Origin: Sanguibacter gelidistatuariae
Lineage (GTDB): Bacteria; Actinomycetota; Actinomycetes; Actinomycetales; Cellulomonadaceae
Length of the DNA: 64,000 bases
Assembly (NCBI RefSeq): GCF_900096585.1
Contig: NZ_FMYH01000006.1
Coordinates: 243,599-307,598 of the forward strand
Reading direction: 5' to 3'
A program made the translations under genes and the position numbers. Of this stretch, positions 35,733 to 46,900 are shown piece after piece. Within the stretch, counting starts at the first letter, position 1, and each line of letters starts with the position of its first letter. The notes beneath the pieces are model-generated. The model made no database searches. It saw nothing but the letters and a program-made list of their open reading frames with translations, and was not told where the DNA came from.

Positions 35733-36494
35733 TCAGGCCGTCGCGGAGGTGAGGAAGCGGTCGTAGCCCTCGGCCTCGAGACGGTCGGCGAGCTCGGAGC
35801 CGCCCTCTTCGGCGATCCGGCCGTCGACGAACACGTGGACGAAGTCCGGCTTGATGTAGCGCAGGATCCGCGTGTAGTGCGTGATCAGCAGGACACCGGC
35901 GTCGGTGTTCTCCTTGACGCGGTTGACGCCCTCGGAGACGACCCGCAGCGCGTCGACGTCGAGTCCGGAGTCGGTCTCGTCGAGGATCGCGAACTTCGGC
36001 TTGAGCAGCTCGAGCTGGAGGATCTCGTGACGCTTCTTCTCACCACCGGAGAAGCCCTCGTTGACCGAGCGGTCAGCGAAGGAGGTGTCCATGCGCAGGG
36101 CTTCCATCGCGCCCTTGACGTCCTTGACCCACGTGCGCAGCGCCGGGGCCTGGCCGTCGATCGCGGTCTTGGCGGTCCGCAGGAAGTTCGTCACGGAGAC
36201 GCCGGGAACCTCGACGGGGTACTGCATGGCCAGGAAGAGGCCCGCGCGAGCCCGTGCGTCGACGGTCATGGCGAGCACGTCCTCGCCGTCGAGCGTGACG
36301 GTCCCCGAGGTCACGGTGTACTTGGGGTGACCGGCCAGGGAGTACGCGAGGGTCGACTTGCCGGAGCCGTTGGGGCCCATGATCGCGTGCGTCTGGCCGC
36401 TGTTGATCGTGAGGTCGACGCCGCGCAGGATCTGCTTGGGGCCTTCTTTGGTCTCGACGCTGACGTGCAGGTCGTGGATTTCAAGACTGGACAT
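35733..36494 (-). CDS. sufC: Fe-S cluster assembly ATPase SufC
   Basis: ABC-type ATPase of 253 residues that forms the SufBC2D scaffold. Walker A is GPNGSGKST, the signature region GFSGGEKKRHEILQ and Walker B FAILDETDSGLDVDA, with a switch in LITHYTRIL. The first Met gives MSSLEIHDLHVSVE and has AGGAGA about 10 nt upstream. It lies 11 bp after the Rieske gene in the suf operon. Confidence 0.96.
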   Translation of the reverse strand: MSSLEIHDLHVSVETKEGPKQILRGVDLTINSGQTHAIMGPNGSGKSTLAYSLAGHPKYTVTSGTVTLDGEDVLAMTVDARARAGLFLAMQYPVEVPGVSVTNFLRTAKTAIDGQAPALRTWVKDVKGAMEALRMDTSFADRSVNEGFSGGEKKRHEILQLELLKPKFAILDETDSGLDVDALRVVSEGVNRVKENTDAGVLLITHYTRILRYIKPDFVHVFVDGRIAEEGGSELADRLEAEGYDRFLTSATA

Positions 36495-36505
36495 GATCAG
36501 GTCTC

Positions 36506-36847
36506 CTAGGAAAAGGTCAGGGGGGCATCGACGTCGACGAGCACACGCTCGCCGTCGACGCTCAGGGGATAGACGGGCACGGGGCGGGTGGCCGGCAACG
36601 AAGTCGGCTGGCCCGTGCGGAGGTCGAACGTCGAACCGTGGAGCCAGCACTCGATGAAGCACCCCTCCACCTCGCCCTCGGACAACGACACCGCTCCGTG
36701 GGAGCAGATGTCCGAGATCGCGTGCAGCTCACCGTCGGAGTCGCGGACCACCGCGACCTCGACGGTCCCGCGCGCACCCTCGAGCTCGACACGCAGTGCC
36801 GATTCCGCGGGGACGTCGCCGGTCAGGCAGGCGAGCTGTGCGCTCAT
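36506..36847 (-). CDS. Rieske-type non-heme iron ferredoxin subunit
   Basis: Small [2Fe-2S] protein of 113 residues. The Rieske ligands appear as CSHGAVSL (Cys-x-His) and CWLHGSTF (Cys-x2-His). It sits between sufD and sufC, overlapping sufD by ATGA, as in many actinobacterial suf operons. It may carry electrons for cluster assembly or be a client; the role is not established. Confidence 0.9.
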   Translation of the reverse strand: MSAQLACLTGDVPAESALRVELEGARGTVEVAVVRDSDGELHAISDICSHGAVSLSEGEVEGCFIECWLHGSTFDLRTGQPTSLPATRPVPVYPLSVDGERVLVDVDAPLTFS

Positions 36848-38100
36848 GCGGTCACCGGTGCGGTGCCTTCGATCACGGACATCGACTTGGACAGCTCGAC
36901 CTCGATCGAGGCGAGCAGACGAGCCTCGATCGACTCCACGCCGATCGAGTGGATGAGCTCGGCGAAGAAGCCCCGGACAACCAGACGACGCGCCTCCCCC
37001 TCGGGGATCCCGCGTGCCTGCAGGTAGAAGAGCTGCTCGTCGTCGAATCGGCCGGTTGCGCTCGCGTGCCCGGCCCCTTCGATGAGCCCGGTCTCGATCT
37101 CGAGGTTGGGGACGGAGTCGGCGCGGGCGCCGTCGGAGAGCACGAGGTTGCGGTTCAGCTCGTACGTGTCGGTGCCTTCGGCTTCCTTGCGGATGAGGAC
37201 GTCACCGACCCACACGGTGTGTGCGGCCTCGCCCTGCAGCGCGCCCTTGTAAGTCACGCGGGACTTGCACCTGGGCACGGCGTGGTCGACGAAGAGGCGG
37301 TGCTCCTGGTGCTGGCCGGCGTCGGCGAAGTACAGGCCGATCATCTCGACCTCGCCGCCCTCGCCGGTGAACTCGGCGTCGGGGGTCAGGCGGACGACGT
37401 CACCTCCGAGGGTGACGACGACGTGCTTGACCTTGGCGTCGCGGCCCAGGCGGATGCGGTGCGAGCTGGCGTGCACGGCCCCGGTCGCCCAGTCCTGGAC
37501 GCTGACGACGGTCAGGTGGGCGCCGTCGTCGACGACGATCTCGACGGTCTCGGTCAGGGTCGCCGATCCGATGTGGTCCAGCAGGATCACGGACTCGCTC
37601 AACGCACCGGCGTGGATGAGCAGGTGGTTCGCGGTCGGAGTGTTGTTGATGCCCTCGACGCGGATCGACGTGACGGCCGAGGCGATGGCCTGGGCCGGCA
37701 CGGTCACGACCGTGGCTTCCTTGATGGAGTTCCAGGCGGTGACCGCGGTGCGGTCCCCGGGAACGCCGGCCTTGCCGAGGCGCTCGTCGTCGCGGCCGAC
37801 GATCTCGACCGTGACCTCGGGGGACTCGACCACGGTCGTGCGCACCCCGGAGGAGGCGAGGTCTGCGGCGAACAACGGCGCGAGCTTCGCGACCGGCGAG
37901 AAACGCCATTCTTCTTCGCGCCCGGAGGGGACGGTGATGACATCCAGGTCGAAGGAGGTCACGCGCTCGGCGCGCGACCCCTGCGGGGTGCCGCCGGTTC
38001 CGTGGGTGTGCGCGCCATCGGCCGCGGCACGGGAGTGGTCCGTGCTCAGGCCGGTGGGGGCGACGTCGGACGTGGTGGACTCTGTCTGTGTGCTGGTCAT
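36844..38100 (-). CDS. sufD: Fe-S cluster assembly protein SufD
   Basis: Scaffold subunit of 418 residues with a right-handed beta-helix core (about 130-370). The C-terminal LFYLQARGIPEGEARRLVVRGFFAELIHSIG is the shared SufB/SufD signature. It forms a complex with SufB and SufC. The leader of about 45 residues is Thr/Ser/Gly-rich and poorly ordered. The ATG overlaps the sufB stop (ATGA). Confidence 0.95.
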   Translation of the reverse strand: MTSTQTESTTSDVAPTGLSTDHSRAAADGAHTHGTGGTPQGSRAERVTSFDLDVITVPSGREEEWRFSPVAKLAPLFAADLASSGVRTTVVESPEVTVEIVGRDDERLGKAGVPGDRTAVTAWNSIKEATVVTVPAQAIASAVTSIRVEGINNTPTANHLLIHAGALSESVILLDHIGSATLTETVEIVVDDGAHLTVVSVQDWATGAVHASSHRIRLGRDAKVKHVVVTLGGDVVRLTPDAEFTGEGGEVEMIGLYFADAGQHQEHRLFVDHAVPRCKSRVTYKGALQGEAAHTVWVGDVLIRKEAEGTDTYELNRNLVLSDGARADSVPNLEIETGLIEGAGHASATGRFDDEQLFYLQARGIPEGEARRLVVRGFFAELIHSIGVESIEARLLASIEVELSKSMSVIEGTAPVTA

Positions 38101-39548
38101 CAGCCGACGGACCCTTCCATCTGCAGTTCGATGAGGCGGTTGAGCTCGAGGGCGTACTCCATGGGCAGCTCGCGCGCGATGGGCTCGACGAACCCGCGCA
38201 CGATCATGGCCATGGCCTCGGTCTCAGCCATTCCTCGGGACATGAGGTAGAACAGCTGCTCTTCGCTGACCCGCGAGACGGTGGCCTCGTGACCCATCGA
38301 CACGTCGTCCTCGCGGACGTCGACATAGGGGTAGGTGTCCGAGCGGGAGATCTGGTCGACGAGCAGCGCGTCGCACAGCACGGTCGAGGCGGAGTGCTCG
38401 GCGCCCTCGAGCACCTGCACCAGCCCGCGGTAGGACGTGCGTCCACCGCCACGGGCCACAGACTTGCTCACGATGGACGACGACGTGTGCGGGGCCGCGT
38501 GCACCATCTTGGCGCCCGCGTCCTGGTGCTGGCCCTCGCCCGCGAAGGCGATGGACAGTGTCTCACCACGGGCGTGCTCGCCCATGAGGTAGATCGCCGG
38601 GTACTTCATGGTGACCTTGGAGCCGATGTTGCCGTCGACCCACTCCATCGTCGCGCCCTCAGCGGCCGTGGCGCGCTTGGTGACGAGGTTGTACACGTTG
38701 TTCGACCAGTTCTGGATGGTCGTGTACCGGACGCGGGCGTTCTTCTTGACGATGATCTCCACGACCGCGGAGTGCAGCGAGTCGGAGGAGTAGATCGGCG
38801 CGGTGCAGCCCTCGACATAGTGCACGTAGGAGCCCTCGTCCGCGATGATCAGCGTGCGCTCGAACTGGCCCATGTTCTCGGTGTTGATCCGGAAGTACGC
38901 CTGGAGCGGGATGTCCACGTGCACACCCGGGGGGACGTAGACGAAGGAGCCGCCCGACCACACGGCCGTGTTCAGCGCGGCGAACTTGTTGTCGCCCGCG
39001 GGGATGACCGAGCCAAAGTACTGCTCGAAGATCTCCGGGTACTCGCGCAGGCCGGTGTCGGTGTCGACGAAGATGACGCCCTGCTCCTCCAGGTCCTCAC
39101 GGATCTGGTGGTAGACGACCTCGGACTCGTACTGAGCGGCCACGCCTGCGACCAGACGCTGCTTCTCCGCCTCGGGGATGCCCAGGCGGTCGTAGGTCTG
39201 CTTGATGTCGTCGGGGAGCTCGTCCCAGCTCGTCGCCTGCTTCTCGGTCGAGCGGACGAAGTACTTGATGTTGTCGAAGTCGATGCCCGAGAGGTCGGCG
39301 CCCCAGTTCGGCATGGGCTTCTTGTCGAAGAGCTTCAGGGACTTCAGGCGCAGCTTGAGCATCCACTCGGGCTCGTTCTTGAGCTCGGAGATGTTGCGGA
39401 CGACGGACTCGTCCACGCCGCGCCGCGCGAGCCTGCCGGCGACGTCGCTGTCGTGCCAGCCGTAGCTGTACGAGCCGATCGAGTCGATGATCTCCTCGTC
39501 GCTCTGCTTCTCCGGCACGTTGGCCGTCTCTTGCGTCTGGGCGCTCAT
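38100..39548 (-). CDS. sufB: Fe-S cluster assembly protein SufB
   Basis: Core scaffold of the SufBCD complex, 482 residues. It has the [19 protein letters not shown] stretch near residue 60, [20 protein letters not shown], and the ending [24 protein letters not shown]. The likely cluster cysteines are in EGCTAPIY and VLCDALL. The ATG at 39548 follows GGAAG. It is the first structural gene after sufR, with 93 bp between them. Confidence 0.96.
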   Translation of the reverse strand: MSAQTQETANVPEKQSDEEIIDSIGSYSYGWHDSDVAGRLARRGVDESVVRNISELKNEPEWMLKLRLKSLKLFDKKPMPNWGADLSGIDFDNIKYFVRSTEKQATSWDELPDDIKQTYDRLGIPEAEKQRLVAGVAAQYESEVVYHQIREDLEEQGVIFVDTDTGLREYPEIFEQYFGSVIPAGDNKFAALNTAVWSGGSFVYVPPGVHVDIPLQAYFRINTENMGQFERTLIIADEGSYVHYVEGCTAPIYSSDSLHSAVVEIIVKKNARVRYTTIQNWSNNVYNLVTKRATAAEGATMEWVDGNIGSKVTMKYPAIYLMGEHARGETLSIAFAGEGQHQDAGAKMVHAAPHTSSSIVSKSVARGGGRTSYRGLVQVLEGAEHSASTVLCDALLVDQISRSDTYPYVDVREDDVSMGHEATVSRVSEEQLFYLMSRGMAETEAMAMIVRGFVEPIARELPMEYALELNRLIELQMEGSVG

Positions 39549-39641
39549 TGTGTTCCTTCCACGGACCGTTTGTTCACGGGCACTGCTGGGCATACGTCTG
39601 AAGCGGGTGCGGCTTGTTCTGCTGGTGAGTCGGACAGGATG

Positions 39642-40358
39642 TCAGCCCGCCGGTCGAGGTGATCGAGGGGGCGGCGACGACGCGACGGGGACGTTGGTCG
39701 TGCAGACGTGCCCCCCGTTCGCGAGCGTCACAAGTCGTTGGGTGTGCGAGCCAAGAAGTCTGGAGAAGGCCTGAGCCTCGGCGTCGCACAGCGCGGGGAA
39801 CTGCGCGGCGACGTGCTGGACGGGGCAGTGCCCCTGGCACAGCTGGACGGTCACGGCCCCCGGCACAGGGCGCACGCTCGCGGCAAAACCGTCCGCGGAG
39901 AGGGCGTCGGCGAGCTGTTGCACGCGGCCCTCGACGTCGGGGGCGGTGATCTTGGGGGCGTACCGCTTCTCGAGGTCTTCCATCCGGCGCTGGGCGAAGT
40001 CTTCGATCGCCTCGTCCCCGGCCACGCTGGCCAGGAAGTGCAGCGCCTGGGTCGCGATGTCGGGGTACTCCCCCGTGCCTTCCGCGTGCGCCCGGTCCGT
40101 CGCGACGTAGGCGCGCGCCGGGCGGCCGCGGGCTCCGGTGGGGCGGCCGTCGTGCACGGCCACGAGACCGGACTCCTCAAGACAGCCGATGTGGCGCCGG
40201 ATCCCGGCCGCCGTGAGGTGGAGCCTCGCGGCCAGCAGCACCGCGGTGACCGGACCGTCGGTCGTGATGAGCGCCAGCACCCGTGCGCGGGTCGTGGACT
40301 CGGGGTCAGCCGGGTCGAAGCGGTCGGGGCGGTCGGGCACAGGTGAAGTCATGCTCAT
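39642..40358 (-). CDS. sufR: Fe-S cluster-sensing repressor SufR
   Basis: Helix-turn-helix regulator of 238 residues at the head of the suf operon. An N-terminal ArsR-like winged helix (about residues 20-85) is followed by a sensor half in which LCQGHCPVQHVAAQFPALCDAE supplies three cysteines for an Fe-S cluster. With a cluster bound it should repress suf; loss under oxidative stress or iron limitation should release it. The ATG at 40358 has GGAGGT 7 nt upstream. A dyad at 40397-40420 is a candidate operator. Confidence 0.9.
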   Translation of the reverse strand: MSMTSPVPDRPDRFDPADPESTTRARVLALITTDGPVTAVLLAARLHLTAAGIRRHIGCLEESGLVAVHDGRPTGARGRPARAYVATDRAHAEGTGEYPDIATQALHFLASVAGDEAIEDFAQRRMEDLEKRYAPKITAPDVEGRVQQLADALSADGFAASVRPVPGAVTVQLCQGHCPVQHVAAQFPALCDAEAQAFSRLLGSHTQRLVTLANGGHVCTTNVPVASSPPPRSPRPAG

Positions 40359-40396
40359 GCCCAGCACCTCCCGTCGACTCGCGGACCGATCACACA

Positions 40397-40420
40397 TTAG
40401 GCAACATCCTTATGGTCTAA
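40397..40420. promoter_or_regulatory. Candidate SufR operator in the suf promoter
   Basis: TTAGGC (40397-40402) and GTCTAA (40415-40420) form a dyad with one mismatched pair and a 12-bp spacer, in an AT-richer stretch upstream of sufR. On the minus strand it overlaps a TAAGGA hexamer that could be the -10 element, with TTGCGG 16 bp upstream as -35. Confidence 0.4.
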
Positions 40421-40547
40421 ATACATTCCCGCAAGGAAGGAAACCCTCACTTCGGCCTGTTACCGCGGCAATCCGGGCGACGACAGGCGGTGACATAGGA
40501 CACGTCGGCCGTCCGGGGCGGCTTCGATCCCCCGCTCGGATGCGCAC

Positions 40548-40561
40548 TAGACTCATCGATC
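40548..40561 (+). promoter_or_regulatory. Probable leaderless -10 element of the ABC-2 operon
   Basis: TAGACT at 40548-40553 lies 8 nt before the GTG at 40562. Confidence 0.45.
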
Positions 40562-41478
<917 letters not shown>

Positions 41479-41482
<4 letters not shown>

Positions 41483-42291
41483 CCTCGCCCACCGCCTCAA
41501 GCAACGTCCCCGGCACGCTGCGTCCCGTCCCGGCGCCCAGCACGGCCGGTGCGGCCTCGCCCCGGCGCCGGATCGTCGCCCAGTCCGCCTTCGAGGCGAA
41601 GATGATCCTGCGCAACGGCGAGCAGCTCATGGTCACGATCCTGCTCCCGGTGATGGCGCTCGTGGGCCTGTCCCAGACGTCCATCATCGACCTCGACACG
41701 GCCGGGCGGTCCCGGATCGACTTCGTCACGCCCGGCGTGATCGCCCTCGCCGTGATGAGCGCCGCGTTCACGTCCCAGGCCATCGCGACCGCCTTCGACC
41801 GGCGCAACGGGGTGCTCCGGCTCATGGCCACGACCCCGCTGGGCCGCGGCGGCCTGCTCTCCTCGAAGATCATCGGGGTGCTCACCGTCGAGGCCGTCCA
41901 GGTCGTCGTGATCTCGGCCGTCGCGCTCGTGCTCGGGTGGCGACCGGATCCGGTGGGGATTCCGCTGGCCCTGCTGGCTGTGCTGCTCGGCACGGCCGCA
42001 TTCACCTCGCTGGCCATGCTGCTCGCCGGCACGCTGCGCGCCGAGGGTGTCCTCGCCGTCGCGAACATCGTGCTCGTGCTGCTCACTGTCGGCGGGGCGG
42101 TCCTGGTCCCCGCCGACCAGCTGCCCGACGCCCTGCGTCACGTGGCCCTGCTGCTGCCCTCGGGAGCGCTCGGAGAGGCCTTGCGCGGCGCGTTCTTCGG
42201 CGCGACCATCCCGGCCTTCTCGTTGGTGGTCCTGCTGGCCTGGACGGCGGGGCTGGGCTGGGGAGCCGGCAAGCTCTTCAAGTGGCACTGA
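41479..42291 (+). CDS. ABC-2 type exporter permease
   Basis: Membrane subunit of 270 residues partnered with the preceding ATPase. A cytoplasmic Pro/Ala-rich leader of about 35 residues precedes six hydrophobic segments between about residues 45 and 265. The stretch FDRRNGVLRLMATTPLGR, before the third segment, is the typical ABC-2 coupling region. The ATG overlaps the ATPase stop. Confidence 0.9.
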
Positions 42292-42424
42292 CCGGCCCGA
42301 CGACGGCCACCTCGGCACTCGCCTCTGCACTCACCTCGGCGCCCGCCTCTATGCTCACCTCGGCGCCCGCTCCGGCGGACACATCTCACATCTCGCGGGT
42401 GCGTGTCCGGCGAGCGTGGACCGC

Positions 42425-42436
42425 TACGGTAGTTCC
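42425..42436 (+). promoter_or_regulatory. Probable leaderless -10 element of ctaA
   Basis: TACGGT at 42425-42430 lies 6 nt before the GTG at 42437. Confidence 0.5.
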
Positions 42437-43414
42437 GTGAGCACCTCAACCACGCCGCCGCGCACGACCGCCTCCTCGCCGAAGCGCTCGTGGTCGGCCG
42501 TCGCCCTGCGATGGACCCGCCCGGCGATCATCGCGAACCTGGTCGGACAGATCATCATCGTCGGCACGGGCGGCGCGGTGCGCCTGACCGGCTCCGGCCT
42601 GGGCTGCTCCACCTGGCCCATGTGCGAGCCCGGGGAGTTCACCCCGTCCCTGCACGACGCCTCCTCGATCCACCCCTTCATCGAATTCGGGAACCGGACC
42701 CTCACCGGCGTGCTCGGGGTCCTGGCGATCGCCGTCGCCCTCCTGGTCTGGACCAACCGCTCCCGCTCGCTGTCCTACCGGCTGCTGGGACTGACGCCCC
42801 TGCTCGGGGTGGTCGCGCAGGCCGTGATCGGCGGGATCACCGTGCTGGTGGACCTGCACCCGGCGATCGTCGGGGGGCATCTACTCATCTCGATGGCTCT
42901 CGTGGCCGTCTCGGCGATCCTGCTCGACCGGTCCGCGGAAGGCGACGCCCCACCCGTCTCGCTCGTGGCACCCCGCACCCGCGTGGCCACCTGGCTGCTC
43001 GAGATCGCCCTCGTCCCGGTCCTTGTGCTCGGGGTCGTGGTGACCGGCGCGGGCCCGCACTCCGGCGACTCCGAGGACGGCTACCGCTTCGCCTTCGACC
43101 CCGCGCACGTGACGAAGTTCCACGCCGGGTTCGTCTGGCTGTTCATCGCGCTGCTCGCCGTCCTGACCGTGCTCGTGTGGCGGACCCAGCCCCCGCTGAC
43201 CAAGGCCCGCCGGGTGATCGCGCTGCTCGCCGTCCTGACCCTGGCCCAGGGCGCGATCGGCTACGTCCAGTACTTCACCGGACTGCCCGAGATCCTCGTC
43301 GGGCTGCACATGCTGGGCGCCGCCACCCTGACCGCCGGCGCCGCACGCGTGCCGCTCGCGCTGCGCACCCGCGCGGACGTGGACCTGAGCGGCAAGGACG
43401 CCACGCGCGCCTGA
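42437..43414 (+). CDS. ctaA: Heme A synthase (COX15/CtaA family)
   Basis: Membrane enzyme of 325 residues that oxidises heme O to heme A for aa3-type oxidase. About eight hydrophobic segments are arranged in two halves. The first half has GGAVRLTGSGLGCSTWPMCEPG with the conserved cysteine pair and IHPFIEFGNRTLTG; conserved histidines follow in LHPAIVGGHLL, KFHAGFVW and GLHMLGAATLT. The GTG start follows a TACGGT hexamer. Together with SURF1 (19187-20140) it shows that an aa3-type oxidase is made. Confidence 0.92.
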   Translation: MSTSTTPPRTTASSPKRSWSAVALRWTRPAIIANLVGQIIIVGTGGAVRLTGSGLGCSTWPMCEPGEFTPSLHDASSIHPFIEFGNRTLTGVLGVLAIAVALLVWTNRSRSLSYRLLGLTPLLGVVAQAVIGGITVLVDLHPAIVGGHLLISMALVAVSAILLDRSAEGDAPPVSLVAPRTRVATWLLEIALVPVLVLGVVVTGAGPHSGDSEDGYRFAFDPAHVTKFHAGFVWLFIALLAVLTVLVWRTQPPLTKARRVIALLAVLTLAQGAIGYVQYFTGLPEILVGLHMLGAATLTAGAARVPLALRTRADVDLSGKDATRA

Positions 43415-43441
43415 GTGCGCGCCGTCGGGCAGCTCCGCGGC

Positions 43442-43933
43442 TCAGCTCACGGCGTCGCTGGCGGCGGCCAGCACGACCGGGTCGGCGCACCCGCGCGCGA
43501 AGCCAGCGATCCGCCGCTCGATGTCCCGGCGCAGCACCACTACGCCGATCCGCTCGGCGAGCGGGGCCAGCCACGCGGGTCGGCAGGAGAAGTTGTAGCG
43601 CCACACCGCGCGCGTCCCACCCGAGGGATGGGGCTCAAAGCGCCAGCCGGCGGCCATGACCGAGAAGAACCACGGCCCGGTGACCATCTTCATCCCGACC
43701 GTCGTCGGCGGGCGGTAGGAGACGTACTGGCTGACCATCCGCAGGCCCAGGCGGTGCTGGGTGAGCGTCCGCACCCCGGTCGCGGGGGCCGGTGCGCCGT
43801 CGAGGAAGGACTGTCGGCGGATGAACGGGTCCCAGCGCAGCCGGACTGCTCCGGTCGTCTGGGACACCGCGAAGGCCAGTGCCGGTTCGAGCGGGACCAC
43901 GACGGAGGACTCGACGATGGGCATGACGCCCAT
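43442..43933 (-). CDS. SRPBCC (START-like) domain protein
   Basis: A 163-residue cytoplasmic protein with the helix-grip fold of polyketide cyclase/dehydrase-like proteins. It starts MPIVESSVVVPLEPALAFAVSQ and has RWDPFIRRQSFLDG and the strand RAVWRYNFSCRPAW. The fold holds a hydrophobic ligand; the ligand and function are unknown. ATG 43933 has GGAGGG 10 nt upstream; ATG 43924 is an alternative. It is convergent with ctaA. Confidence 0.82.
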   Translation of the reverse strand: MGVMPIVESSVVVPLEPALAFAVSQTTGAVRLRWDPFIRRQSFLDGAPAPATGVRTLTQHRLGLRMVSQYVSYRPPTTVGMKMVTGPWFFSVMAAGWRFEPHPSGGTRAVWRYNFSCRPAWLAPLAERIGVVVLRRDIERRIAGFARGCADPVVLAAASDAVS

Positions 43934-43982
43934 GGTGCCACGACCCTCCCACCCTGGACCCCGACCTGTCGGGCCCCCCGTC

Positions 43983-43994
43983 TAGACTGACCGC
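43983..43994 (+). promoter_or_regulatory. Probable leaderless -10 element of the BTAD regulator
   Basis: TAGACT at 43983-43988 lies 6 nt before the GTG at 43995. Confidence 0.55.
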
Positions 43995-46900
43995 GTGCCA
44001 TCGTCGAACCCACCTCCCGCTCGCGCCGCAGTCCTGGGTCCGATCACACTCCTCGATCCCGAGCCGGTCCCTCTCACGGGCGCGCTGGTCCGGGCGCTGC
44101 TGGTCGCCCTGGCCCTTGAGCGCGGGCACGCCGCGACCATTGCCGCCCTCACAGCCGACCTCTGGCCCGAGCTCCCACCGCACGCTCCCCGGTCGGCGCT
44201 GCAGACCCTCGTCTCCCGCACCCGCGCCCTGACCGCTGGCTCGCTCATCGCCTCCACCCCGACCGGGTACCGCCTGACCGGACCGAGCGACCTCGATGAG
44301 GCACACGACCTCGCCGTCGCCGCCCGCGCTGCTCTCGACGCCGGACGCGCCGACGCCGGTGCGGATCTCGCACTGCAAGGCCTCGCCCTCTGGCGCGGTG
44401 ACCCGGGAGAGGATCTGGCCCAGCACCCCGAACTTGCCCTGCAGCTGCGCACCGCCTCACGCGGTCTCCTCGACTCCCTCGACCGCGTGCTGCTTGAGGC
44501 GGACTGGGCTCGAGGCAATCTCTCAGCGGCGCTCCCCCGCGCCGAGCGGCAGGCTGTGAACAATCCCACGGACGAGCTCGCCCACCTGATCCTCATGCGC
44601 TGCTACGCCGACGCCGGTCGTGTCAACGACGCGCTCCGGGTGTTCGCCGTCCTGCGCGACGCTGTTGCGGACGAGCTCGGCACCTCCCCGGGGGCCGCGC
44701 TCATCAACCTCAACTCCTCGCTCCTGCAGGATCCTCAGACGGACTTGAACGCTCCACCGGCGCCGCCCACCACGGCCGCGACCGGTCCCCAAACCCCCGC
44801 TGCCCGCCACATCGGGCTGCGCACCCCGCCCAACGCGCTGCTGGGGCGTGACCACGACGTCGCCCACCTGGTCGAGGCACTGGGCCGGGAGCGCCTCGTG
44901 ACGATCCTCGGGCCCGGCGGGCTCGGCAAGACACGGCTGGCCCAGGCGGTAGCCCAGCACGAGAGCCTCGACGCACAGGCCGTGGTGGTCGTCGAGCTCG
45001 CGGGAATCCGGGCCGACGAGGATGTCCTCGGGGCCGTCGCCTCGACGTTGGGCGTACGCGAAGAGACCGGCGGGCAGCGCCTGGGCGACCACCTGCTGCG
45101 AGCCGATGCAGCGACCCGAGTGCTGGAGCGCCTGAGCGAGACCCGCACCCTCCTCGTGCTCGACAACTGTGAGCACGTCGTCGACGGCGCGGCCCGGTGG
45201 GCGAGCGAGCTGCTTGCGGGGGTCCCCTCCCTGGCGATCCTCGCCACGAGCCGGTCCCCGCTCGCGGTGTCCGGTGAGAACCTGCACTCCTTGGCCCCCT
45301 TGGCCGCACTGGCCAGCGGCGGCCCGGGGCCGGCGGTCCAGCTGTTCCTCGAGCGGGCGCGAGGCGTCCGCCCCGATGCCCACCTGCCGCTCCGTGCCGT
45401 GGCGCAGCTCTGCGAGCGTCTGGACGGTCTCCCGCTCGCGATCGAGCTCGCCGCCGCCCGGGTGCGCACGATGTCCGTCGAGGAGATCTCCCGGCGTCTC
45501 ACGGCACGGTTCGCGCTGCTGACCGCGGGCGACCGGTCCGCCCCCGTGCGCCACCGCACGCTCGAGGCGGTGATCGACTGGAGCTGGCAGCTGCTCACCC
45601 GCCAGGACCAGGACGTGCTCGCCCGGCTGTCCATCTTCCCCGACGGTCTCGACGCCGCAGGGGCTCAGGTCGTCGGCACGCTCGGGCGCCTGGCCGTCGC
45701 TGACGACTCGGTCGAGATCGTGGATGCCTTGGACGGGCTGGTCAACCAGTCCCTGCTGACTGTCGCCGAGGCGCCCGGGGCCGTGTCGGTGCGGTTCCGG
45801 ATGCTCGAGACGGTCCGAGAGTTCGCCGCGCTCCGCCTCGCGGAGGCCGGTGAGAACGACCAAGCTCGCGATGCGCTCTTCGCGTGGGCTGTGGGCTTCA
45901 CCCGTCTGCATGCCGGGCACCTGACCGGCCCTGGCCAGGTCCAGGCGATGGCGGCCACGCAGGTCGAGCAGGACACCCTCGTGCACGTGCTCCGTCGCGG
46001 GATCGCCGAGCGACGCGGCGACGTGATCCTGCCGGTCTTTTCCTTGCTCGCGATGCACTGGACCCTGCGGGGGATGCACAGCGAGATCCCGGCGCTGGCC
46101 CCGGAGGTGACGAGCGCGCTCGTGGGCTGGTCAGTCTCCCCGGCCGACGCCGACGCCGCCGCGATGGCCTATCTCCTCATGGTCGCCACGGCCTTCGGCT
46201 CGTCCACGATGCAGGCGCGCCGGGCGCTCGGACGGCTTCGCCGCCTCGTCCGGACCCCAGGTCTGCTCTCGGGCGCCGTCCGAGAGCTTGCCGAGCTGGT
46301 TCTGGGGTCGACTGACCTCACGGCCACGGCGACGGCCCTGGTCACGAGCCATCGTTCGGTCCACCCTTTCGTCGCGATGGTGGGGAACATCGCGAGCGCA
46401 CAGCTCGCCGAGAACGCCGGCGAATACGACCAGGCGCGCGAGTTCGCCGAGCGGGCGCACCAGGTGGCGCTCGGCGCCGACGACGTCTGGGGAGCGGCGA
46501 CGTCGGCGACCGTGCTGGCTCAGCTCGCGAGCGAGGAGGGCGACCCGCACCAGGCGTTGCACTGGATCGAACTCACCCGGGACGGACTCGCGCGACTCGG
46601 CGCCGACGCGGACCTCAGCCAGCTCCGCTGGCTCGAGGCGTCGAGCCTCGCCTCGACGGGTCAGCTCGACGCCGCAGAGCGCATGTTCACCGCGCTGTGC
46701 ACGAGCGAGAACGGACCCGCGGTGATCAACGGCGCGGAGCTCGTCGACATGGCGAGCGTCGGGTACGCGGGCCGGGCCGAGGTCGCCTACCTGCGCGGCC
46801 ACCTTGACGAGGCGATGAGCTTGTACGTGGCCGCGCAGACCGCGCTGGGAGCCAAGACACAGCGGCTCTCGCCGTTGTCGACCATGTTCCTCGCCGGGTC

